Assembly: GCA_007134805.1 (NCBI GenBank)
Contig: SLKB01000063.1
Coordinates: 1-5,111 of the forward strand
Source: Paracoccaceae bacterium
Lineage (GTDB): Bacteria; Pseudomonadota; Alphaproteobacteria; Rhodobacterales; Rhodobacteraceae
Direction: 5' to 3'
Length of the DNA: 5,111 nucleotides
Shown: positions 1 through 5,111 of the stretch, in pieces
Layout: the number at the start of each line of letters is the position of its first letter
How positions within the stretch are numbered: the first letter of the stretch is position 1
The notes under the pieces: generated by a model
The model's database searches: none
What the model was told of the DNA's origin: nothing
The model's input: the letters and a program-made list of their open reading frames with translations, nothing else
Made by a program: the position numbers and the translations under genes

Positions 1-587
1 GCCAGATGCGGGGCGAGTTGCGGCAGCAGGATATGGCGCAGCCTGGCATAAAGCGACATGCGAAACACCTGCGCCATATCCGCCAGCGGCGCGCTGAGCG
101 CGCGCGCCCCTTCGCGCATCATGGCGGTCACCAGCGGCACCTTGTTGATCGCCACTGCGACAATCGCGGCCGTCTCGTTCAGCCCGATCCAGAGAAAACA
201 CAGCACGATCACTACAAGCGCGGGCAGGTTCAGGAAGAAGACAAGCCACGGATCAAGCCAGCGGTTGAGCCCGGGCAAAAGCCCCATGAACACACCCAGC
301 ACCAGGCCGAGCCCCATGGCGTAGGCAAAGCCCTGCGCCACCCGCCACAGCGTGATGCCGAGATGCCGCCACAACTCGCCCGACGCGGCTTCCAACCCCA
401 GGCGAGGCAGGACGACCTGCGGGCCCGGAAGCACCATCGGATCGGCCTTGATCAGCGCGAGCCCCCACCAGAAGGCGAGAAGCCCCAGAAGCGACAGGCT
501 GCGCACGGCCCAGGCCGGCAGGGGGTGCTGCGGGCGGTTCCGGGTCGCCCCGGCCACCCGAGCCCTTATCAGTTCGCTGGCGCTCAC
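1..587 (-). CDS. ABC transporter permease, NitT/TauT (SsuC-like) family, 3'-truncated by window edge
   Basis: This is the inner-membrane subunit of a binding-protein-dependent importer; 195 codons are visible and the C-terminus lies beyond position 1. Hydrophobic helices are seen at about residues 26-46, 87-107, 115-135 and 140-156. They are followed by the cytoplasmic EAA loop that contacts the ATPase: EGARAL at 159-164 and LLPQLAP at 187-193. The LPGP at 53-56 after the first helix is typical of SsuC/TauC-type permeases. The loop glycine usually found about 17 residues after the EAA glutamate is Arg176 here (VFRMS). I chose GTG at 587-585, 4 bases after the stop of the binding-protein gene; an upstream GTG is closed at once by a stop and no strong Shine-Dalgarno is seen, so translational coupling is likely. 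The next in-frame ATG (residue 51) would remove the first helix. It is co-transcribed with the binding protein; the ATPase gene is presumably next. Family assignment is firm, substrate unknown. Confidence 0.9.
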   Translation of the reverse strand, partial: MSASELIRARVAGATRNRPQHPLPAWAVRSLSLLGLLAFWWGLALIKADPMVLPGPQVVLPRLGLEAASGELWRHLGITLWRVAQGFAYAMGLGLVLGVFMGLLPGLNRWLDPWLVFFLNLPALVVIVLCFLWIGLNETAAIVAVAINKVPLVTAMMREGARALSAPLADMAQVFRMSLYARLRHILLPQLAPHL

Positions 588-591
588 ACGC

Positions 592-1563
592 TCACGACCC
601 GAAGGCCACGAAGACCCCCGAGGGCAGATCGCTTGCGCGTCCTACCAGTTCTTCACCACCAAGATCGGCCATCAGGCGAAACATCGCGCGTGCCGAGTGT
701 TCATCGATGGGCCCGTCAGCCGGGATCCCGGCGCGAAACCCCGCGATCAGCGCGTTGAACTCTGCATCATCGGCGGCATTCATGATCGGACGCAGCCGGT
801 CCCAATCCGCATCGGAACTGGCAAGCTGCACCTTGGCCGCGCGCGAGGCGGCGGCAAACGCCTCGACGAGTTCTGGCTGGCTGGCGACCAGATCGGATTT
901 CACCACATAGCCCAGAAGCGGCATGGCAGGGTCCATGCCCAGCGCCTCGGCCGCGTCAGCGACCGAGATCAGGTGCCGCATGCCGGCCGCTTCCTGCTTG
1001 GCCATGAAATGCCAGAAATTGACCGCGCCGCCCAGATCACCCGCACGCGCTGTCTGGAAGATCAGTGGCGGCGCGCCGTAGACCTGCTCGGTCTCGGCCA
1101 TCAGATCGAACCCCTCCTGCGCGGCATAGGCGCGCAGGATCAGCCAGCTCTTGTCATGCGGGCCGCCTGCGATCCCGATGCTCTCGCCGGCGAGGTCCTG
1201 CAGGGTCTGTGCCGGGCTGTCCGCGGGCACCATGACCCCGCCGACTGCGCGGCTGTAGGCGATGAAGCTGATCTCCTGCCCGGCTGCGCGCTGGCGCGCG
1301 ACCCAGATCCAGTCATCGACGATCACATCAACCTCGCCGCCCTGAAAGGCGATCTGCCCGGCCGACTTGCCCGCAACCTCCTGGACATCAAGGCGGAACC
1401 CGTGCGCCTCATCAAGTCCGTGATGCAGGATTGTCTGCAATTCCCAATTGACAGTCCCGCCTGCCTGCGAGGCGATGGTCAGGACCGGAAGATCCGCAAG
1501 CGCCGGCCCAGAGAGCAGAAGCAGCGCGCCGGCAGTGTTGCGAAATGTCATGAAGACGGTCAT
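592..1563 (-). CDS. ABC transporter periplasmic substrate-binding protein, NitT/TauT (NMT1/THI5-like) family
   Basis: This 323-residue protein captures a small solute in the periplasm and hands it to the permease encoded 4 bases downstream. Residues 1-23 form a Sec signal peptide (hydrophobic run ALLLLSG, cleavage expected after ALA before DLPVL); there is no lipobox cysteine, so it should be soluble. The mature part follows the type II binding-protein pattern of NrtA/SsuA/TauA/ThiY relatives: a first strand (VLTIAS), GTVNWEL near 36-42, a [19 protein letters not shown] stretch near 74-92 where these proteins shape the ligand pocket, and GGPHDKSW at 133-140. The length is normal for the family. 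ATG at 1563 is chosen because GGGAGGA lies 7 bases upstream; Met5 would be too far from it. The ligand cannot be deduced: nitrate, taurine, sulfonates, thiamine precursors and other organics are all known in this family. The gene diverges from the alcohol dehydrogenase gene across 216 bases, which suggests but does not prove a related role. Confidence 0.92.
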   Translation of the reverse strand: MTVFMTFRNTAGALLLLSGPALADLPVLTIASQAGGTVNWELQTILHHGLDEAHGFRLDVQEVAGKSAGQIAFQGGEVDVIVDDWIWVARQRAAGQEISFIAYSRAVGGVMVPADSPAQTLQDLAGESIGIAGGPHDKSWLILRAYAAQEGFDLMAETEQVYGAPPLIFQTARAGDLGGAVNFWHFMAKQEAAGMRHLISVADAAEALGMDPAMPLLGYVVKSDLVASQPELVEAFAAASRAAKVQLASSDADWDRLRPIMNAADDAEFNALIAGFRAGIPADGPIDEHSARAMFRLMADLGGEELVGRASDLPSGVFVAFGS

Positions 1564-1570
1564 ATCCGTA

Positions 1571-1577
1571 TCCTCCC
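1571..1577 (-). promoter_or_regulatory. Ribosome binding site of the substrate-binding protein gene
   Basis: The minus strand reads GGGAGGA here, 7 bases before the ATG at 1563. It is a near-consensus Shine-Dalgarno sequence and decides the start in favour of Met1 over the in-frame Met5. Confidence 0.85.
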
Positions 1578-1589
1578 AGATGAGACTTC

Positions 1590-1682
1590 GGCCAACTTAT
1601 GGAATACCCCGGCGCGTGCCTATTCGACCAAAGGCCAAGCTGTCAGCGCGCCCCGCACGATGGTCCTAAGACCAATGGCCAA
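1590..1682 (-). repeat. Three phased TTGGCC elements in the divergent promoter region (candidate operator array)
   Basis: On the minus strand TTGGCC occurs at 1595-1590, 1638-1633 and 1682-1677, so the copies are 43 and 44 bases apart, close to four helical turns. The two distal copies extend to TTGGCC-N-TTGGTC (12 of 13 positions identical), itself a 7-base tandem of TTGG(C/T)C. The outermost copy runs into a short inverted repeat, TGGTC-CTAA-GACCA at 1661-1674. Same-face spacing of repeated half-sites in a divergent intergenic region fits binding of a transcription factor that could control both genes. The factor cannot be named from the sequence, and no convincing sigma-70 -35/-10 pair was found in either direction. 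Confidence 0.45.
1617..1628 (-). promoter_or_regulatory. Shared 12-mer GTCGAATAGGCA upstream of the substrate-binding protein gene
   Basis: The minus strand carries GTCGAATAGGCA ending 53 bases before the binding-protein start codon. The identical 12-mer, in the same orientation relative to its downstream gene, lies at 3602-3613 before the NosR-like gene. In both places a TTGGCC precedes it (4 bases earlier here, 10 bases at the other site). It could be a regulator site or promoter element; a chance match is possible. Confidence 0.35.
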
Positions 1683-1767
1683 TTTCCCGCGCCTCACGGC
1701 TTCGCGATACTCGGGCGCACTGATCATGCCGCGCCAATGCCGATGTCCGGCCGAGCCCGGCCCCATG

Positions 1768-1774
1768 GGAGGAG
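1768..1774 (+). promoter_or_regulatory. Ribosome binding site of the alcohol dehydrogenase gene
   Basis: GGAGGAG lies 5 bases before the ATG at 1780. An in-frame ATG at 1765 overlaps this Shine-Dalgarno sequence and would add five charged or glycine-rich residues before the signal peptide, so 1780 is the better start. A small GC hairpin (GGCCG-AGCC-CGGCC, 1749-1762) sits just upstream in the leader; its role, if any, is unknown. Confidence 0.85.
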
Positions 1775-1779
1775 ACAGG

Positions 1780-3525
1780 ATGAACCGATTCGTACTCGCG
1801 GCTTGCGCCGGGATCATGGCAGGCCCCGCGGCCTTTGCGCAGGTGACCGAAGAAGATCTCGCCAACGACCAGTCGATCACGACACAGATCGTGACAAATG
1901 GCATGGGCCGCGACTGGCAGCGCTACAGCCCGCTTGACCAGATCAACCGTGACACTGTGCAAAATCTCTTTCCTGCCTGGAGCTTCAGCTTCGGCGGTGA
2001 GCGTCAGCGCGGCCAGCAGAGCCAGCCGCTGATCTATGACGGCGTGATGTATGTCACGGGCTCCTACAGCCGGGTCTTTGCGCTGGACGTCAAGACCGGG
2101 CGCAAGATCTGGCAGCATGACGCGCGCCTGCCCGAAGGCATCCTGCCGTGCTGTGACGTGATCAATCGCGGCGCGGCAATCTATGGCGACAACATCTATT
2201 TCGGCACGCTGGATGCCCGCATCGTGGCGTTGAACCGGCACACGGGCGCGGTGGTCTGGAACCGCCGGATCGCCGATTACCGCGAGGGCTACAGCTACAC
2301 GGCCGCACCGGTGATCGTGAACGGGCTCGTGATCACCGGCAACTCGGGCGGTGAGTTCGGGATCGTCGGCGCGGTTGAGGCGCGCGACGCCGAGAATGGC
2401 GAACTGGTCTGGCGCCGCCCCGTGATCGAAGGTCACATGGGCGAATTGAATGGTGAGGAAAGCACCATGACGGGCGAGGTCAATGCGACATGGCCCGGCG
2501 ACATGTGGCAAACGGGGGGCGGCGCGCCCTGGCTGGGCGGAACCTATGATGCCGAGACCGACACGCTCATCTTCGGCACCGGCAACCCCGCGCCCTGGAA
2601 CAGCCATCTGCGCGAGGGCGACAACCTCTATGCGGCCTCCCGCATCGGGATCGACCCGTCGAATGGCGAGATCAAGTGGTATTTCCAGACCACCCCCTGG
2701 GAAGGCTGGGACTATGACGGCGTGAACGAGGTCATCCCCTTCACCGATGCCGAAGGCAACGGGCGTCTTGCCACGGCGGATCGCAACGGCTTCTTCTATC
2801 TGCTGAACCGTGAGGACGGCTCATTTGTCGACGCCATGCCCTTCGTGAACGACATCAGCTGGGCCAGCGGCATCGACGAGACTGGCCGCCCGATCTTCAA
2901 TGAGGCCAACCGCCCCGGCAACCCGGCCGAGTCGGCTGACGGCGAGCGCGGCGAAGTGGTCTGGGCCGTCCCGGGCTTCCTTGGCGGCAAGAACTGGCAG
3001 CACATGGCCTATTCGCAGCGCACCGGGTATTTCTATGTTCCGGCAAACGAGTGGGGCATGGATATCTGGAACGAGCCGATCACCTACCGCCAGGGTGCCG
3101 CCTATCTGGGCGCGGGCTTCACCATCAAGTCGCTCTTCGAGGATCACATCGGCTCGTTGAAGGCCATCGACCCGAACACCATGGAGATCAAGTTCGAAGT
3201 TCATAATCGCGCGCCGCTCTGGAGTGCCGTGATGACGACTGCCGGGGGCCTTGCGTTCTATGGCACGCCCGAGGGCTACATCAAGGCCATCGATGACGAG
3301 ACCGGCGACGTCCTGTGGCAGTTCCAGACCGGGTCGGGCGTGACCGGTCAGCCTGTGACCTGGGAAGATGAGGACGGCGTGCAGTGGCTCTCGGTCGTGT
3401 CTGGCTGGGGCGGAGCCGTGCCGCTCTGGGGTGGTGAGGTCGCGCAGGAAGTGGCCTATCTCAACCAGGGCGGATCGGTCTGGACCTTCCGGATCCCGGA
3501 TCAGTTGCTGGCATCCGCCGACTGA
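1780..3525 (+). CDS. exaF: PQQ-dependent alcohol dehydrogenase, ExaF/PedH-like, predicted lanthanide-dependent
   Basis: This periplasmic quinoprotein should oxidise ethanol or other primary alcohols to aldehydes, passing electrons to a cytochrome c not encoded in the window. It has 581 residues, normal for the family. Residues 1-20 are a Sec signal peptide (cleavage after AFA). The rest is the eight-bladed propeller, with repeated docking motifs such as [11 protein letters not shown] and [11 protein letters not shown]. Visible active-site features are the vicinal Cys124-Cys125 under PQQ, metal ligands Glu192 and Asn269 (GTGNPAPWN), Trp251 in GGGAPW, and catalytic Asp311 in WDYDG. Arg335 in DRNGFFY contacts PQQ in relatives. 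Asp313, two residues after the catalytic Asp, is the extra ligand that marks lanthanide-dependent XoxF and ExaF/PedH enzymes; calcium-type ExaA has Ser and MxaF has Ala there. [14 protein letters not shown] and the C-terminal GGAVPLWGG resemble ExaA/ExaF more than methanol-type XoxF. No heme motif (CxxCH) is present, so it is not a quinohemoprotein. Family is certain; the substrate and the exaF symbol are inferences. Confidence 0.93.
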   Translation: MNRFVLAACAGIMAGPAAFAQVTEEDLANDQSITTQIVTNGMGRDWQRYSPLDQINRDTVQNLFPAWSFSFGGERQRGQQSQPLIYDGVMYVTGSYSRVFALDVKTGRKIWQHDARLPEGILPCCDVINRGAAIYGDNIYFGTLDARIVALNRHTGAVVWNRRIADYREGYSYTAAPVIVNGLVITGNSGGEFGIVGAVEARDAENGELVWRRPVIEGHMGELNGEESTMTGEVNATWPGDMWQTGGGAPWLGGTYDAETDTLIFGTGNPAPWNSHLREGDNLYAASRIGIDPSNGEIKWYFQTTPWEGWDYDGVNEVIPFTDAEGNGRLATADRNGFFYLLNREDGSFVDAMPFVNDISWASGIDETGRPIFNEANRPGNPAESADGERGEVVWAVPGFLGGKNWQHMAYSQRTGYFYVPANEWGMDIWNEPITYRQGAAYLGAGFTIKSLFEDHIGSLKAIDPNTMEIKFEVHNRAPLWSAVMTTAGGLAFYGTPEGYIKAIDDETGDVLWQFQTGSGVTGQPVTWEDEDGVQWLSVVSGWGGAVPLWGGEVAQEVAYLNQGGSVWTFRIPDQLLASAD

Positions 3526-3549
3526 GGTGCAAGCGAGATGCGACTGGCG

Positions 3550-3587
3550 CGCCCCGGCCCACTCAGGGCCGGGGCGTTCCCTTTCTT
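3550..3587 (+). terminator. Rho-independent terminator after the alcohol dehydrogenase gene
   Basis: A perfect 11-bp inverted repeat, CGCCCCGGCCC (3550-3560) and GGGCCGGGGCG (3566-3576), encloses the 5-base loop ACTCA. It is followed by the pyrimidine-rich tail TTCCCTTTCTT. It starts 24 bases after the dehydrogenase stop. The tail is interrupted by C residues, so partial read-through into the next gene is possible. Confidence 0.82.
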
Positions 3588-3601
3588 GGCCCTCGCCGAA
3601 A

Positions 3602-3635
3602 GTCGAATAGGCAGCCCCGTGTCGAACCGATAGGC
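3602..3635 (+). promoter_or_regulatory. Candidate control element upstream of the NosR-like gene
   Basis: GTCGAATAGGCA at 3602-3613 is an exact 12-base match to the element before the substrate-binding protein gene, in the same orientation, and TTGGCC occurs 10 bases upstream (3586-3591), inside the terminator tail. A degenerate second copy, GTCGAA-CCGA-TAGGC, follows at 3621-3635, its first base 19 bases after that of the first copy. The array ends 7 bases before the ATG at 3643. Because the terminator precedes it, the NosR-like gene probably needs its own promoter and this is the likely place, but no clear -35/-10 pair is seen. Confidence 0.35.
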
Positions 3636-3642
3636 TTTCCAC

Positions 3643-5111
3643 ATGTCAGCGACCCTGCGCCTCCTGATCCTGTTGTTGTTGCTTGTCCTGCCGGCACAGG
3701 TGCGGGCGCAGATCCTGTCACCGGACGAGATGCGCGCCTATGTCCCGCCCCCCTTCGCGCTGGGCGAGCCGCTGGATGACAAGGGCCTTTACCGCGTCGT
3801 GAATTCGGGCGGCGCACCCGCCGGTTTCGCCTTCACCACGCAGCCTTACGCGCCGCTGCCCGGGTTTGCCGGGGCGCCGATCAATGCGCTCGTGGTGCTC
3901 GACCGCGATGGCACCTTCGTCACAGTGCGCGTGGTCAAGCATAACGAGCCGATTTTCGTCTCCGGCATGGGCGAGGCGCCGTTTCGTGAATTCTTCGAGC
4001 AATATGCCGGAAAGTCGATCTGGTCGCCGATGTCGGTGGGTACGCCCTATGGGGGCGCGTCGGCCTCATCCTCGCTCGTGCATCTCGATGGTGTGACCAA
4101 GGCCACGGCATCGGTACGCATTGCGCATGAATCGATCATGGCCGCGGCGCACACTGTCGCCCGCCAGCATATGCAGGGCCGGATCGCCGCGCCTGCGGCC
4201 CGGCCCGATCTCGATCATGTCGAAGACCTCAGCTGGGACGACCTGGTGCGCAGCGGCCTCGCAGGCCACCTGCGCGTCACCAATGCAGAGATCGACGCGG
4301 CCTTCGCAGGCACGCGCTGGGCGCAGTCCGACCCGCTGGCCCGCGCGGACCCCGATGGGCTTTTCCTCGATCTGTGGCTCGTCGATGTGACCGTGCCGGC
4401 GCTCGCGCACGCGGCCCTCGATGACAGCACGATCCGGCAGATGACGCGGTTTCAGAACGTGGCCCCCACGGATGAATTCCTGCTCCTGATCGATGCCGGG
4501 CGGCATGGCCTTGTGAGCGACACGTTTGTCCGCAACACCTCGCCCGACTTGATCAAGGCCGAACAAGGCGGCCTGCCCATTGCGCTGCGCGATGCCGATT
4601 TCCTCGTCGATCTGGCGCCCGACGTCCCCGAGGGCAATGCCATCATCCTGCGCAGCGACCGCCGTCTGGGCTTCAACCCGGCCGAGCCATTCACCCTGAT
4701 CGTCGAGGCTGTGCGCGAACACGGCATGATCACACCCGAGATCGGCCGCGTCGCGTTGACCATCGATCATCAGACCGATGAACGTTTCTTCCTGCGCGAG
4801 AAGATCATCACGCAGCTGCCACCCTGGCTTGAGGCGCTCTACAACCGGCAGGCCGACCTGATTGCGCTGGCGGTTGGGCTTGGCCTTCTGGTCTGGGCGC
4901 TGGGGGCGCGGATGAACCGTTTCGCGGGCTGGCAGCACTTCACGCCTGCACGGCTGGTGATCCTTGCCGCGATGACGGGCTTCATCGGGTTCTGGGGGCA
5001 GGGGCAGCTTTCGATCGTGACGCCGCTCGGCGTGCTGCGCACGGGCCTTGAAGGCGGCTCATATCTGTTCCTGCTCTATGATCCCTTCTCGCTGATGGTC
5101 TGGACAGCGGC
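3643..5111 (+). CDS. NosR/NirI-like membrane flavo-iron-sulfur protein, 3'-truncated by window edge
   Basis: The 489 visible codons cover the N-terminal part of a NosR/NirI-type protein, usually about 700 residues. In that family an FMN-bearing periplasmic domain is joined by membrane helices to a cytoplasmic 4Fe-4S ferredoxin-like domain. Residues 1-22 look like a signal peptide or first helix (LLILLLLLVL, cleavage possible after VRA). An FMN-binding domain spans roughly 79-160, with DGVTKATAS at 149-157 matching the flavinylation signal DGx(S/T)GAT except for Lys153 in place of Gly; Thr155 would carry the FMN. A long periplasmic stretch follows to about 405, then helices near 406-424 and 437-455 (ending in FWGQGQLSIV, typical of NosR) and a third near 473. 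The CxxxCP and 4Fe-4S cysteines would lie past the window. ATG 3643 is the first start after an in-frame TAG at 3631; no good Shine-Dalgarno is seen. It lies 117 bases after the dehydrogenase, beyond a terminator. Its role with a quinoprotein, as electron carrier, maturation factor or sensor, is open. Confidence 0.85.
   Translation, partial: MSATLRLLILLLLLVLPAQVRAQILSPDEMRAYVPPPFALGEPLDDKGLYRVVNSGGAPAGFAFTTQPYAPLPGFAGAPINALVVLDRDGTFVTVRVVKHNEPIFVSGMGEAPFREFFEQYAGKSIWSPMSVGTPYGGASASSSLVHLDGVTKATASVRIAHESIMAAAHTVARQHMQGRIAAPAARPDLDHVEDLSWDDLVRSGLAGHLRVTNAEIDAAFAGTRWAQSDPLARADPDGLFLDLWLVDVTVPALAHAALDDSTIRQMTRFQNVAPTDEFLLLIDAGRHGLVSDTFVRNTSPDLIKAEQGGLPIALRDADFLVDLAPDVPEGNAIILRSDRRLGFNPAEPFTLIVEAVREHGMITPEIGRVALTIDHQTDERFFLREKIITQLPPWLEALYNRQADLIALAVGLGLLVWALGARMNRFAGWQHFTPARLVILAAMTGFIGFWGQGQLSIVTPLGVLRTGLEGGSYLFLLYDPFSLMVWTA

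Noticed and set aside
6..758. Plus-strand open frame of 250 residues opposite the permease
   Set aside because: It is rich in Arg, Pro, His and Gln, a typical GC-rich antisense shadow of the hydrophobic permease read on the minus strand.
1601..1631. Possible sigma-70 promoter TTGGTC-N19-TATTCC on the minus strand for the binding-protein gene
   Set aside because: The spacer is long and the -10 match poor, so it is not strong enough to list as a promoter.
1749..1762. GGCCG-AGCC-CGGCC hairpin before the dehydrogenase Shine-Dalgarno, considered as a riboswitch or attenuator part
   Set aside because: It is a 5-bp stem in GC-rich DNA with no alternative pairing that clearly hides the ribosome binding site, and could easily arise by chance.
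352..1779. Long open frame extending the dehydrogenase upstream to give a 1057-residue protein
   Set aside because: The upstream part is antisense to the clear binding-protein and permease genes and has no family-like sequence. The real start is at 1780, set by GGAGGAG and a signal peptide.
1666..2607. Minus-strand open frame of 313 residues opposite the dehydrogenase
   Set aside because: It is a shadow of the dehydrogenase reading frame, with no recognisable domain, and it covers the control region as well.
2821..3642. Minus-strand open frame of 273 residues
   Set aside because: It is antisense to the C-terminal half of the dehydrogenase and runs through the terminator hairpin; no domain is recognisable.
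4066..4938. Minus-strand open frame of 290 residues
   Set aside because: It is antisense to the NosR-like gene, whose plus-strand frame stays open to the window edge with FMN-domain and membrane features.

Overview
The window looks like a piece of a GC-rich alphaproteobacterial chromosome. Gene style and content suggest a Rhodobacterales-like (Roseobacter/Paracoccus group) organism, but this is an inference from composition and protein flavour, not from any marker gene. It holds four protein genes in two divergent blocks around a 216-base intergenic region. No RNA gene, insertion sequence, CRISPR array or integrase was seen.

Left block, minus strand (1-1563): a periplasmic substrate-binding protein of the NitT/TauT (NMT1/THI5-like) ABC family, followed 4 bases later by the matching inner-membrane permease, whose C-terminal end is cut off by the window edge. 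The ATPase is not visible and would be expected just beyond position 1. The substrate cannot be read from the sequence.

Centre (1564-1779): the divergent control region. It carries three TTGGCC elements on the minus strand spaced 43 and 44 bases apart, two of them extended to TTGGCC-N-TTGGTC, and good Shine-Dalgarno sequences for the genes on both sides.

Right block, plus strand (1780-5111): a complete secreted PQQ-dependent alcohol dehydrogenase of the ExaA/ExaF type. It has the vicinal Cys-Cys pair and a WDYD active-site motif whose second Asp marks the lanthanide-dependent branch. A perfect 11-bp GC-rich hairpin with a T-rich tail follows. Then comes a partial gene for a NosR/NirI-like membrane flavo-iron-sulfur protein: signal sequence, periplasmic FMN-binding domain, then membrane helices running off the window. 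A 12-base sequence upstream of this gene is repeated exactly upstream of the binding-protein gene in the same orientation, hinting at shared control.

Taken together, this looks like an accessory module for periplasmic, probably lanthanide-dependent, alcohol oxidation. The quinoprotein oxidises the alcohol, the NosR-like protein may move electrons across or along the membrane or serve maturation, and the ABC importer brings in an unidentified small molecule. The pairing of a NosR-like protein with a quinoprotein dehydrogenase, with no nosZ in view, is the most interesting point.
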